A DNA stretch of 64,000 nt. It comes from Irpex lacteus. Taxonomy: Eukaryota; Basidiomycota; Agaricomycetes; Polyporales; Irpicaceae. A program made the position numbers and the translations under genes. The stretch's first letter is position 1. Each line of letters begins with the position of its first letter. The notes beneath the pieces were generated by a model. The model did no database searches. It saw only the letters and a list, made by a program, of their open reading frames with translations, and was not told the DNA's origin. This document shows, in pieces, positions 30,862 to 43,522 of the stretch. The stretch lies in the NCBI GenBank assembly GCA_001986395.2, contig MQVO02000013.1:558001-622000 (forward strand), written 5' to 3'.

Positions 30862-31765
30862 TCAGAACGCAACAACAAACGCAGCACCAACAGCCCCCAC
30901 AAGCGCAACAACAACCCCACTAACCCCACCCCTCAAGTTCCCAACTGCACCATTAGCAGCAGCAGCCCCGCTCGACGGCACCGCGCTCGAGCTCGCAGGC
31001 TTAGACGCACCACCCGCAGCGCTTCCACTGGATTTGGCAGGGGAAGAGACGGTGGCGGAGGCGGAGGATCCACCAGCAGTGACAACGACCGAGAACGACG
31101 ACGGAGCAGCCGAGCTCGCACTCGCGCTCGCAACAACAGTCCCACTTCCGGGACCAACAGCGCTCCCACTAACCGCACTCCCACTCGCCGAGCTCGCACC
31201 CGCCGGAGGGGGCGTCGCCGAGCTAGGGTCGACGAGCGCGCCGTTCCCCCAGGGAATCGCCTGGTTGCTACCTGGCTGAGTCTGTTCGGTAGGCGGGTCG
31301 AGGTGTCCGTCGGTGCTCGCGATGCCGAAGCGTGTGGTCCAGAGGGTGGTGGTGTTGGGTGCGGGAGAGGTGAATTGGTAGAAGTAGATTGCGGAGTTGG
31401 GGGTTACGGCTGGGCAGGGCCAGGTGTAGGTGGTGGTTTTTGTGGCGTCGAGGGTTGTTACCGCTGTGAGAGGAGGGGTGGTGATAAGAGTTAGTTTCTG
31501 TTTGATTTGAGAGAGGAAGGAGAGGGGGGAGAGGGAGGAAGAGAGGAGACGTACTAGTGAGGTGCTTCATATTGAGGTTGGCGCCAGTCATGAGCTCGAT
31601 GCTCATCTGCGTCCACGTACCAGTGGTGTCGGGCGACCACTCGATCTTGCAGTCCGCCCCTTGGTTGAACACGTCGCCGGGGCCTGGGGCCGACGGGGTG
31701 GGGTCTGCGCGCACGAGAGCGAGCAGGGCTGCCGTCGTCGTCAATAGTAGGGTTTTGGAGAACAT
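30862..31765 (-). CDS. GPI-anchored Ser/Thr-rich cell-wall protein (Kre9/Knh1-like N-terminal domain)
   Basis: Exons 31765-31555 and 31463-30862. A clear signal peptide (MFSKTLLLTTTAALLALVRA) is followed by DPTPSAPGPGDVFNQGADCKIEW.., the start of the Ig-like fold found in Kre9/Knh1 and related fungal wall proteins, with ..YFYQFTSP and IPWGNG further on. The second half is almost only Ser, Ala, Gly, Thr and Pro, a stalk for O-mannosylation. The protein ends in a hydrophobic tail (GVVVALVGAVGAAFVVAF) that fits a GPI attachment signal. It is expected at the plasma membrane or wall. Family members in mushrooms are numerous and mostly untested. Confidence 0.87.
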
Positions 31766-32806
31766 TGTTTGTGGTGTTGTGGTGAAGGGTATGTGTAGGG
31801 GGTGTAGGAAGGAGAAGGTGGTATAGATTGGTTCAGCTACGACGAACGAACGAGTGAGGGTCAGCTCAGTACTCAGTACTCAGTGGTCGCTACGACCCAC
31901 GTCCACCCCCAAGCAAAACAACGCGCACACGCACCTAGACGACAGATCCGCAGAAAAAACGAGCGACAGTTCAAAAGAACGTAGGTTCTCGAGTGCTCTC
32001 AAGTCGAGAGAGACGAGTGAGAGTGTCGAGAGACGAGACGAGGTTATAAGCGAGGCGAGGAAGCAAAGTGGAAGGAAGCGAGGATGGAAGGAAGAGGAAG
32101 CGACGGGGAGACGACGCCGGGCTAAGAATAGCCGCTGGCGGCTATGGTTGGATGGGTGGATGTGATTGGCTGACGGGGACAGATGTGATGGCGGTCCCGA
32201 ACAATGTGTGATGCGCCGGGGATGGTGAGTTGCAAAATTGGCGTTGTTTGCTTGTTTCGGTGGTGGAACTTCCGCCGGTTTGTTTGGTGAGAAGCGGTGA
32301 GAAGAGTGAGAGCTGTGTTTGCTGTGTTGTGGATAGGGGAAGCTGTGCCGTGCGTCGATTGTAGGTGGGAGGAATGTCTATGTGTGGGCGTCCCGACGTA
32401 TGTGTATTATTCGCTCAGATGGGTTTTATCATGCTATATTGAAGTTGTGTATTCCATGGTAGGAGCAAGTTAGGAAGTGTATTGCCATGAACTTTGAAGC
32501 CACCAACTGTCTACGTTGACAGACCACAGCATACAAGAGTTACAAGAGTACTGTGTGGACGATCGCAAAACTGGTGAAACAGCCGCAGATAATCTGCCAC
32601 CGTCCAAAGGCTCCTATGTAATCACACACCGAGTCCCCAGGTGGTCGCAGGTGGGCACATATGTTCAGTCTCCCAGCCATTCCATACTGTACCGCGTAGG
32701 ATACAAATTGATAGTGTACTTACAGCACAAAGTGACACAACAGCTATGCAGTACAAAGTCTTCCACACTGCTCCGGCCTTATCATCAACAATCTCCTTCG
32801 AAGTCC
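31766..32806. other. Intergenic, no gene seen
   Basis: About 1 kb upstream of the GPI-anchored protein gene. No coding or repeat structure I can support. Confidence 0.6.
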
Positions 32807-35800
32807 TTACATCGGCTTGACCACAGGCCCCGCCGCAGGCCTCCTCCCCTTCTGCTCAGCATACCCCGGCGCACCCTGCAAGTCGGCGATGCGGAAGCCC
32901 GTAGCAAACGCGCCGTCCGCGACGAGCTCCAACCCGTCGAGAGAGGCTCCGGAGGGATCGAGCGACCAGAGGGAGAGGGCGAGCGTGTTTGGGGAGGTGG
33001 TGTGGAGGATACCGGCGGGGAGGACGAAGATCGTTTGTGGGCTGAGTAGATAGGTGTGTGAGAAGGTGGTTGGGAAGGATAGAAAGAAAGGGAGAGAAGG
33101 AACGCACCCGATGTCGTTGATGTACTTGCCCAGCATCCATCCGTTGAGGTAGATCTGAACGCGGAACCTTGACGTGATAGGGCTAGGCGTTATGGAGAGG
33201 CGGATAGGTACGTCCGTGCCCTTAGGTAGACTCTATCCTCGTCAAAATCACCGTTCATCAGCAATGCACCTCCTCGTATGTAGGTTGACGCACTGACCAA
33301 ATTGAACGACGTCCTATAAAAGTTAACACCAACACCCCTAACACCTCCCTCAGGTTCACTCCCCAACGGAGACCCATCCGCCCACCCATCGTCAGGAAAC
33401 CCAGGGAGATGCGCCCCGATACGTTCGGCGTAGAGCCCGCCTTCGTTGAGGTAGCCGCGGTAAGTGTCGGGGTTGGCTGATGCGCCGCCTTGGTTGCCTT
33501 GGATCTTCCAGGAGGTGAAGGTGGTGTTGCCTCCGATGAGGGAGTAGCCGCGGATGCCGCGGGGTTCTTTGCCGCCGTTTGCTGAGAGATGAGAGAGGAG
33601 AGGCGGGTTAGGAGGGATGAGTGAGAGGAGGTGAGGGGACGTACTGGAGGTTTCGACGATGCTTTGTGCGTAAGTTTAGTTAGCTTGTGTATTACACATA
33701 CTCTAAAATACTGGCAAGGAGGCGTACGCACCCCATATGATCTACACTCATATGTTAGCGAATACATGAATCAGTCTTCGAGATCAAACATACCTTGAAT
33801 AACCGTCAAAACATTATCACTCCCATTCCTCAACGCCCCCTCAGGGAAACCCCACACATCCGTCGTCTGACTAACACTCGCATTACCTACGCTAGAGCCC
33901 AGGAACACCCCATTCAAGAACGCCGAGTATGCGAATGCGAGGCCGCCTTGGACGGTTAGGTTCACGGCCGTTTCGGAGCCTGAGGCGTTGAAGTGGCCGC
34001 GGAAGATGAGGTTGCCGCCGTAGAATCTGCGGCAAGGGGGAGTGAGGCTGTTTAGAGAGGGATTTCTGGTAGGAGAGAGATGGTAGTGGACGAACCCGTA
34101 TTGCTGAGAGTATAGAACGTGGTCGCCGGAGAGGGGTGGGAGGTTGGTGAACTGCAGATGTGTCAGCGTCGCTACTATAATATCATAATAAGGCTGAGAA
34201 GAATACGTACGTTAGTGGTTGTCTGGTTAGCAACGACGAACGAAGAGTCGTCGAAATCCGGGTCAATCTCCGGGAGGCTGTATTAGCACAAAATTAGAAG
34301 ACTGAACCTGTATTTTGAAATAACAGACCAACCTCCCAGCTACCTTCCACTTCAGCTTACTCAAATCTGGGAGAGAGATGCTAAAGTCGGAGCCTGTTGT
34401 GAATTGTAGCGTGCCATGGGAGGACGAGGTTGTGCGCTGCTTGACGCCATTCCATGATACTGCTCGTACTTTGGCGGGCGCGACGACTTCAACGTGAGTA
34501 GTACCATTGGTATCTCCAACCTGTTATCGTGTCAGCTTATTGTACGGGGCGCTGGAGAGTCGGATATCACAGGGAGACTTACCAAGTTTAGGGTAGAGCC
34601 TGAGATAGCGGCAGACCGTACAACGTATGGACCGCCGACGAGAACTCTGCACGGATAGTACATTAGTTTATCAGTTACCATGTCACTATAGGACAGGACA
34701 TACGTCTGATTCGTCCCAATAGAGAAGTAATTCCCAAACGTCCCCCTTCCAGGAATCACGGGTGCATGCCATGTTCCAGCAGTATTCTTGTCTGTGACGA
34801 TCAACACAGTCGACACTCTATTGTTCACCTGCACGGGTATCCATGAAGTAGACTCAATGACTGTGTTGATAGTCAGGCTGCTTGAGTTTGTGGTGACGGA
34901 AACGCCAGGAGCATTGGCCACGTTTGCCGTGGATGCACCTGGGAATGTTAGCGTAGCTTCGATTGACTGGCCCGTTGGTGCGTAGAGGATGATGTAGTCT
35001 ATTTGGTCGATACTGTATAGAGATGTGTATGAGCTATTGCCGTCTTCGCTAGCTTTGCGTCGAACTTACGTAGTCCATGTAAAAATTCTGCGATGTTTTG
35101 GTTAATTAGCGTGCTCCTGTTATTAAAATAGCACACTTACTCGGCGGTGGAATAAAGAATCCTCGTCTGATGAGAACCAAAGACATAGTCGGTAACCAGA
35201 ATTTTACTCTCCCGGCCTTCCAAGGTGATACTCCCGTTGCGCGGAATAGTGAGTGAGCCAGCAGAGGTGGTAACATTCAATTGTGTAGTAGTTAAGTCGG
35301 GCGATCTGCATTCTAGAACGTTAGCTTTCGTACATGATAGCCGATGGTACTTAGCACTGACGGAGATGATTCATGACGGATGATGTAGAAACCTGCGTTC
35401 GTTTGTGGGTTACGGAGCTCTGCGGTATGGATCAAAGGCGAGGACGTGTAGTTTGTGCCGTTGCCCAAGAGATTTGAAGCCAACAGGTCTCGGGAGCTCC
35501 GAAGGAAGAACCCTATACAAAAGTAGTTCAGCTTGAGAAGATCGACATGCCCGACCGATGGCTAAAGCGCTAACCTTGTAACCTCATTTCGTTCATCTTG
35601 GGTGTGGCCACTCTGTTTTCGTTAATCCCTAAGTACAGGATTGCAATAACTTAGTTTTACGTGAAAACATAGACTTAAAGATAGCTCACCGGCTCCGTAG
35701 TCATAACTGGTGTACACTGTCGGCTCTGCAGTTTGTCCCCAGTTTGTACCACCGAAAAGCACTACCTCTCAGATCAGCAGCAATTTTATGAAGGACTCAC

Positions 35801-37431
35801 GGATGCTTCGTACTGTATATATCTGAAGCAACATGGTATCAGTAGACGTTGAGCCACTACTCTGAGAGCGCACGTACTCAAGATAGTAGCGGTCTGAGCA
35901 CTACGACGTGGGACGAGTGAGTTAAGAGGTGGCTTTCACAAAGAGGGTAGATGCGTACTAGTTTTCCTTGTAGAAGATGTCCTCTTTCCGACAGCTAGTA
36001 AGAATACGTTGGAGGCCCTCAGCTGACAAACTCACCATATGCTGGCCCGCTCAAATCGTTAGCTGTTGAGTCGTTGCCATCAGTGGAGTTTAGTTGTGCC
36101 GTCGTGCTCACTCACTGTACTTCTCGTAACCCGTCCCGCCTCGTGCAACGGAGCCCCAGCCGAGTAGCCATCCACCACCAAACTAGACATAAGTAATCCT
36201 GAGAAGTATTTCATCGTAGAATTTTCCGAGAACGCACCTCGGCCAGGCATGTCGGGTTGCTCGGTGCCGACGCTTCATGATACTGGTAGTAGATCGCCTG
36301 CACTTGCGCCCAGTTATTCGATTGCGGGTACGAGTCTCCACTAAATTATTCGGCCTATCAGCGCCTACGGAGCGCGTTTGCAGTCGGCGAGTCACACACC
36401 AGTAGATGTTTACTCGACCGGTGCCAGGACGATCGGGGCTAAAATTACCGTTTTGTCCAGAATGCTGGTCGTTGAACGTAATGGCTATAAGCACATATTA
36501 GGCTGTGCAGTAATGAGGATGAACTTTACTTACGGACGACAATACCGTTCGCGCGATAAAGGTCGATGATGGCCTGCATGTACGGGCTTCTGGTCGTTCC
36601 TTCACTGAACTCGTTTTCGGCTTGCACGAGGATGACTGTGGCAGAAATGAGAAAACACCACAAGTACCGTAATAGATGGCATCACTCACTGGGACCACCG
36701 TTTGTGATTTGACTATTTGCTATCAGTTTCGCAATCTGAGTCATATACGGAGTCCACGCTAATGTAGTTTAAATCCTTGTAAATTTCGGGAAATCACGTA
36801 GGCGAAGGATGCTACCTTGGGTATAGTTGGAATTTGTTGAACGCAAGGAGCCTGAGATTGCGCCAACCCAGCCCGGAAAACCACCACCAGTAGTCTCCCC
36901 GTCTGGATATAAGTCAGTATCTCTTCAATAAACCTACTAAACCGTTCACATACTGATGTATGGACCTGGTCTGTTAAGATTGCATCAGAGGAGAATAGCT
37001 TAAACGATCTAACATTCGACTCACCGCGCAATCAACCATAGCCCAGCATTTTTGGCCTCGTCAATAAAGCGTTGGAGGTCTCGGTAAGTCCCTTCCTGGA
37101 AATCGCCAGCACCTCCGTTTGTGTCAGGAGTGGGGTAATGCAAAGCCCAGTGGACATAAAAAGAAACAGCGTTGAATCCATTCGAGCGTATCTTTTGAAA
37201 TACATCTGCCCAGAGGTCCGGATTGGGGAGCCTCCAGGGATGAAACTCAGCAGAGAGAATGAACACGCGTTGACCCAAGATTGAGAGCGAGTGGGGATCC
37301 CAGGTAACTGCATCTGTTAAGCCCGTCGTATTTCTCCGTACAAGCTGGACAGAGTTACTGATGTGGTCAGTATAGCCGTGAACAAGTGCAAAGGCCGCAC
37401 ATAGCAGAGTCGCTAACACGCGTAAGAGCAT
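32807..37431 (-). CDS. Secreted GH35 beta-galactosidase
   Basis: Starts at ATG 37431 with a signal peptide ([19 protein letters not shown]) and ends with TAA at 32807. Roughly 20 exons. The catalytic barrel includes [24 protein letters not shown], the acid/base Glu in QAENEF (near 36610), and the nucleophile region LAEFGGGW (exon junction near 36237). [22 protein letters not shown] is also intact. Downstream come the beta-sandwich domains and the C-terminal jelly roll ([25 protein letters not shown]). Fungal enzymes of this family trim galactose from plant wall polysaccharides outside the cell. Several exons are tiny: 17 nt (encoding PGPYI), 10 nt (33741-33732) and 17 nt (33661-33645). I did not fix every internal junction. 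Confidence 0.92.
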
Positions 37432-38335
37432 GACGAGCGAAGTAGCAGATCACTGAGCTCGTCAGAGCACTGCATCGTCCTTATATGTTCTCCGCATATT
37501 TCTACGAAGAAAACAAGTACTCAGCTGACGCGAAGCTCAACAACGAAGACGAAACTCGTGCATTGAGTAGACCGCTTCAACAACTGAACGGCGGGCCGCT
37601 CAACCGCAAGAATTGCGGTGTATCAGAGACGCCATGCGAGTACACAGAACACGTGTACATTTTCAGTAGCTACATTTCTGATGGGAGAGGAGGATGGAGG
37701 TCCACTGCGGTGTGGAAACAACGCAGTCAAAGGCGAACGACGATGAGCGCAAGAGGCAAGGTGAGCGGGTGCGTTTCATTGCCATAAACGGCAGTCATAC
37801 CCGAGCGGCAGCTCGGTTGATTACATCAGCAACCAAAATGATCCAGATCAAGGCCGAGACTTCAGATCCACAGAACTTGCCGTTTACGGTCATGTTATCT
37901 CCGCTACTTTTTTCTATGTCTTCCGAATTGCAGGCATACATCCGCACCTCAGACACACATAAAAGCAACGCAGCAGTTTATGGCATATCGCTTGCTATGC
38001 ATGTTCATAGAGGGGAATGACGGCACAAAGTAGGATAACAGGCAGGCGGTGCCAAATATTCCAGACTGCTCCGGTGTTGCCGCCGCCCTGCCTAGACCCC
38101 GATTTTGCGTACTGACCTCCTCTTCGCCCACATCTCGAGCACTCTGCGTCTCGAGCATACCATTATCTACAACAACCTCGCACCATGCCGGTAGCCCTCG
38201 GAGGGTGGTAGCGACGTGTTCCTCCGCAGGTATGGCAAGTATAAAATATGTTACCTGGCATCTCCCCCCTTCCTCGTCCACACTTCCTCAGCGCTCATCT
38301 ACAACGACCAACTAAACCTACGAGGATCTCTACGC
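37432..38335. other. Intergenic, probably a shared promoter
   Basis: About 900 bases between the divergent beta-galactosidase and RING genes. Short open frames only. Confidence 0.6.
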
Positions 38336-39299
38336 ATGCCTACTTGCGTCATCTGCCTCAACGCCCTTCGCAACCCAGCTGCTCTGCCTTGCGGTAAGTT
38401 TCTTCTGCTCGGCGAAGAGGATATGTTGCTCATCGTTCTCAATCTCAGGTCATGTCTTTTGCTATGACTGCATTGTGAAGGTTGTGCGAAACGTACAGCC
38501 GTTCACTCAACAACATTTTTGCGCCACATGCCGGGCCCCTTACACGATAGGTACGCCACCGCGCTGAGCTCTACCGGCCTCGACAGACACTAAATCTCCG
38601 CGTGGGTAGCCAACATAGACTCCGCCCTCATTCCCACTCATCTCCGCCCGCATCTCACCCCAGCCATCCGCAAGCTCTGCCTCGACTTCACCGTCCCGGC
38701 TGCCACGCCGGAAGCCTCCCCCGCCTCAGAGTGCGATCGGCTGCGATCCGAGAACGCCTCTCTCCGAGCTTGCTGCGAAATCTGGCGAAAAAGAGCGGCA
38801 GTACACGCCGCTGCGTCACTCGGTCTCGTCGGCCTAGCGCGCCTCACGCGGGACGAGGTGATCAAATGCAAGCAGGAGAAACTCGAGATCGAGGCCAAGT
38901 ACAGCGCCCTGAAGCGCGCACATCCCTCAGACCCGGTCAAGTACGAGTGAGTACCCACCGGTTGATTATCGAGTATCGGTACGGTGTGGCTAAACTTTCT
39001 TTTCCCCTAATCTCAGGTCTGACAGACGACCGGTCTACCCCCTTACCCCGCCTGAGAGGTTCGAGAGCCCTCGCAGCTTCCGCCGCAGGCCTCGTGCTAT
39101 AACTCCGTCGGTCTATCGTCCGTCATCGCCCTTTGACAGCGATGAATCCTACTGCTCGGACTGCTCTGACTGCCAGCCGGCAATGAAACGCAGGCGATCT
39201 TCTTCCTCCGAGATGTCGCCATTCATCAAATCATCACCCATGAGCCCAGTCCTCCCGCCCTCTCCTCCAGAAAGCTCCACGAGCTCCGAAAGTCTTTAA
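38336..39299 (+). CDS. RING-finger protein with coiled coil (C3HC4)
   Basis: Exons 38336-38393, 38449-38550, 38610-38946, 39018-39299. The RING is at the very N-terminus: CVICLNAL..LPCGHVFCYDC..CATCRAPY, with the first intron splitting the conserved CGH. A helical, charged segment follows (ECDRLRSENASLRACCEIWRKR, then ..IKCKQEKLEIEAKYSALK), and then a Ser/Pro-rich tail ending in SSTSSESL. RING proteins usually pass ubiquitin from an E2 to a target, but no target can be read here. The same plan (RING, coiled coil, disordered tail, intron inside CGH) recurs at 48880 and 55805. Confidence 0.85.
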
Positions 39300-40330
39300 A
39301 CAATACCCCCACGCATCTGCATGTCCACCTTATCATTATCGCTTTTTTGTCTCATGGTTTATTCTGCTTTCTGTATTTGTACTTGTCCTTTTTTTCCCCT
39401 CCCTTTGCCATTCTCGTCGATGTCTCTAGACTTTCTTCTCAGTCTTGGCGGCTCTCTTATTGCCGGTATCATGCGTTGCTACTTATCTGTGCTTGTTCTG
39501 GACATTATGACTTACCCGACCATCCCCACTCTGTCTTGCTACTATACCATTGTATTCTATAGGCCATACTGTACCATCCTGCGCGATACGACTGCAGCGC
39601 TCCTCCGGTCGAATACAAAAAAGTCCGAGGACTTATGCTCCAGATACTACCAAACTTGCCTTACTTTTCTGACGTGCGATGTGTGCCTTGCGATATGCGC
39701 CGTACAAGTATCTGGTGTCAACGGTAACGCGTCCACGGGAGGATAATATGTTGACCCACCTATACCCATGCGCCAGTAGTAGTGCCCATAGACGGTACGA
39801 GGCCCCATCGCGTCCGACAGCTCACTCGACCGAACAGCAGCGAAGCCTCGATATTACTCACCGGTTAACCTTCCGCCGTCCTCGCATGTCCCAAGTGATG
39901 CATATGAATAACAGTCAGAGCGACCCGCAGGCCATAGCGTTGTGAATTGGCTAAGGCCAGATCTATAGCCTATGTTCCCGATGCTTCCCTCTCGCTCTGT
40001 CGTTGAGTACACATGGCTAATTCACCGACCCCCGCAATGATCGTACCAGGCACCGTGCCGCACATTTCCCCGGATCCGAAGAGCCTCAGAGTTTCCACGA
40101 CCAGTTCTCAAGATGACGTCGTATAAATTAGACACATACTTCATATGAAAATGCCCATTGCCCAGTACCTATCTTCGTTTTGCATAGGAACAATGTTAGG
40201 AGCAGTGGCCCGTCAAGAACTTATTCGGTAGTGGCACCCGAGAGTCACTGATCAGCGAAGTCGGACAAATATGTATATGTGGGTATTGCCGTAGCTCCCA
40301 GGGAGGCACGTATAGACATCTTGAACGTGG
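39300..40330. other. Intergenic between convergent genes
   Basis: About 1 kb. The plus-strand frame at 39321-39746 is rich in Cys, Tyr and Leu but lacks any recognised domain and overlaps the likely 3' UTR of the RING gene. Confidence 0.5.
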
Positions 40331-41135
40331 CTACCTGCTCGTATTACCGGCCAGAAATCGTACTCCCTCTCCGTCCGCAACCGCTATCGTCTGGGCACGA
40401 CTGGTCTTGGCGAGTATCGCGATGGCTTTCCGAAGTATTGTCAACGGAAGACCAGTAAGCGGCGAAGGGACAGGGGGTTCGATAATGTCGTAGAAGGTGA
40501 GAATGGAGTTCAACTGTCCCGTAGAGTCCGCCTGGTCATCCTACATTAGTCTGCTTCATGCGAGGTATATAATAGTATTTACCCATCCATGCAAAGTTTC
40601 AGCCCATTCTTCGGGTGTTTTCCAGTATAGGAGCACGGATCGGGTTTGCCGTACTGGCTCGTAGACGGCGAGGTTCTTCGAGACCATATCGGCCAGGATG
40701 ACGGAAAGGTGTGATGGAAGGAGTTTGCCTTTGGGTGGCGTATTTGAGAGATAGGACGGAACGGTAAAGAACATAAGACCATACGATTTATTCGCTCATT
40801 CCTGAATATTTCATCCCAGTCGTTCCCAGAAGTTTCAGCGTCCTCGATACGCAAAACAAACAAGTTACGATGGCGCGCGTAGGACAATATCAGTTTTGTC
40901 CATTGGCCTGTAAGAGTTGCCTGCGTGGTCGGATTAGGTTGCTGTCTAAGAGGAGTTTGTTGAGCTCTGGTCGATGATATTTGAGTTCATACATACGTAA
41001 AGAACGGTGGTGCAGAATGTATAGATGGCAGCAGAAATCCTTGTGCAGCAGCCGATTAGTTTCGGCTGGTGGCAAGGAACAGGGAGCGATCACACCGGAG
41101 GGGGCTCTATGCGGAGAAAACGAAGTAGTGGCCAT
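40331..41135 (-). CDS. VPS25: ESCRT-II subunit Vps25
   Basis: Minus strand, exons 41135-41096, 41039-40997, 40966 onward, and further exons to the stop at 40331. The N-terminus contains the PPFF motif (SIHSAPPFFTAQQ) by which Vps25 binds Vps22/Vps36. Two winged-helix domains follow: GQWTKLILSYARHRNLFVL, DAETSGNDWDEIFRNERINR, then LPSHLSVILADMVSKNLAVYE, YWKTPEEWAETLHGWVN, and finally AKTSRAQTIAVADGEGVRFL. ESCRT-II sorts ubiquitinated membrane proteins at endosomes. The first two introns are needed to bring the PPFF motif into frame. The tail after VRFL (AGNTSR) may reflect a missed final intron. Confidence 0.92.
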
Positions 41136-41387
41136 GGCGGTTTTCTAATACTTTCGCAAGTCAATGGAGTCTGGATATTACAAGCAGCAGTACACTAACC
41201 TCTTTATAAGGCTGGATAAAGAGGTCGTGGTCGTCGAAGCACAGGAGCTGAGCTAGAATCAGGCGCCCATTCGAGCTGACCTGCGGTCACTCTGTCATCA
41301 AGCGCTTCTTAAATGAATGCTGGCCATGGACGCGACTTGTAATTGTTTGTCAAAGCCAACGCGTACACCACTCTCATCCTAACCACC

Positions 41388-42655
41388 ATGGCACACTCCG
41401 TGACTGCGGCGACTCGGAACCGTCTCGAAGTCTTGCCTCTAGAACTCATCTCGATGATCTTCAAAAACCTCGGTAACGACCTGGTCGCTCATGTCACATT
41501 CAGCACACTCCGGTCAGACATCTACGATTTCTGTTACAAGGGTCTTGGACCGGAATTTTGGCGAAGGATTCTTCGCGCCAGCGGGATATCTACTCTCTCA
41601 CGGAGCGTATCAGGCATTGAGGATTGGAGTTTAGATATCGAAGATGCGAGTTCGGAGGGTCCGGACAAGTGGGAGACGTTAGCGAGGGAATGCGTGCAAC
41701 ACGCCGAAATTTGTAGCCACCCAAAGTGTGGTATGGCCCGTATACGTGCCAACGGTGAGGATTTTGACTTCAATATTTGGAAATAGAATTCTGACATGTA
41801 TGGTATGTACTATGATACGTTCCGCAGAGGAGCTCGTGAGGACACGCACGGAACGTGGTGCATCCTGCATGCGCACATGGGATGTCAGCCTCGACGATGA
41901 CGAGAAGGGGCTTCAAGGTGGTATCCTGAAGATGAACTCGGTCTGGGATGGAATTGTGTTCAAGAAACATGCTGGGCAACTAATTCTTCGCCCACGCTGT
42001 ACGTGGCCTGACGTCTCATTCGTACGTCCATACGCGTCAATGTCTGCAGACGACGACGACACCCTACAGTACGGAGACAAACTAGTCCAGCATCCCATTT
42101 TATGGAGGAGCTTCGCGTCATTTCCGCCGGTCAACAAGTTTGGCATTATGGCGTGCGGCCCTGATTGGATAGAGCCATCCAATGACCGCGGCGTCGTTGT
42201 GGCGGATGTGCTACAGCAAATTCTGGATGCGTACGTATATGTTCTGCCCAAACATAATTTATTGCCACCTACAGCTCAAGCTAATGTTGATCGTGAAACT
42301 TATTGTAGGGATAAATCTCCTCCGATGAACAGTGCCGACATCGCAGAACTCATTGACCGCTCCAGGCTGAAATGGTCAGAGAAGAGTGATCCATGGCCAG
42401 TGGTTCCTCGTAATTGGGACCTCAGCGATACCTTCAATGCATTACAGGGTATAGTAGATTGGTTGATCATTGTGTGAGTGATGCAATACACGAAAGTCTG
42501 TGTAGTATTTTATTGATCTTATATTCAGGCGTTGGACGAAATTGAGGATCGAGGAACTTTTCGACAAACAAATTGCCTGTGATATGGAGTTCAAAGCACA
42601 GAAACTCCCTGAAAACTATGAGGACTTTGACCGTCTCACGACGCTGAACTATTGA
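41388..42655 (+). CDS. F-box-like family protein, copy A
   Basis: Exons 41388-41754, 41828 to about 42473, and a last exon to the stop at 42653. The N-terminus RLEVLPLELISMIFKNLGNDLVAHVTF looks like an F-box helix set, followed by FCYKGLGPEFWRRILRASGIS. At the end of exon 1 lies a Cys/His cluster, C-x2-H-x3-C-x-H-P-x-C (41691-41729), shared with the other copies. The C-terminal exon starts RWTKLRIEELF and carries FKAQKLPENYEDFDRLT. F-box proteins recruit substrates to SCF ubiquitin ligases, so that role is inference. It is paired with copy B in direct orientation; the 5' flanks of A and B also align, which shows tandem duplication. A further intron around 42235-42310 is possible. Confidence 0.72.
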
Positions 42656-43522
42656 TGGTGAATATCTATCACCGAGTACTGCCTTTTTTCCGCTGGTCAC
42701 ATCCCTATTTGTTCTGGTTAGATAATGCTGTGTTATGTCCTCAGATGATCAGTAATTACAGCCATACTAGTATCATTGCTTGTGGGACGTGAAACAGCTA
42801 TCTACCCTTAGCAGGGAGTTCGAACAAGCTGGCCGCGTGCACGCCAGGTCAAGCAATCTGAGAAATACTTCCAACCGTCTGTTAGAGGCCATATCGAGAG
42901 TGGCCAAGTGAGTTTACGCGTTTAGTAAGTGCACATTATAAAATCCTGTCTGTGACGTTTCTAACCCTCGTGTTCGTAGAATGATAAGAAAATGACACCT
43001 TGCGGGAGGCGTTAACGCCTTGGTATGTCGCTATTGAGCAGGTACGCGCAGACAGTGTAATACTCTCAGTGACACCTACTAATTGTATCAAGCGTTTTTA
43101 CTGTCTCGCGTTGCTTTCGTTGTCGAAATCATGCGTGTAATACGGTTAATGCGGACTCTGGACGGAACACCTTAGCAGATCTTGGGGTAAGTATGTATAG
43201 GTACTGCTGCTTATTCCGTCTGCCTCGCTCAGACTACCTACCACTGGGACACTGGCAGACATTAACACATACCTCGGCCCTACATATTTCGACCAGACAC
43301 AATCAGACGCTATCATAAATGCATTGCCTGCCTTCGCAAGAGTAGTAAGTAAGACGAGAAGTTCAAGTTGCACTCATTATGTACTTGAAGCTTACTCGCG
43401 GTCATTCCGTCATCGAGCGCTTGTTCAGCCTCGTGCTTAGGCCCACGACGCGCTGGTGGACGCGACTTGCTACTTATTGTTTGTCCAAACTCAACGCGTA
43501 CGCCTCTCTCATCCCAACCACC
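42656..43522. other. Intergenic spacer between copies A and B
   Basis: The last 150 bases are a diverged copy of the sequence upstream of copy A (GTCAT..AAGCGCTT-like and GACGCGACTTG blocks). The rest shows no gene. Confidence 0.6.
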
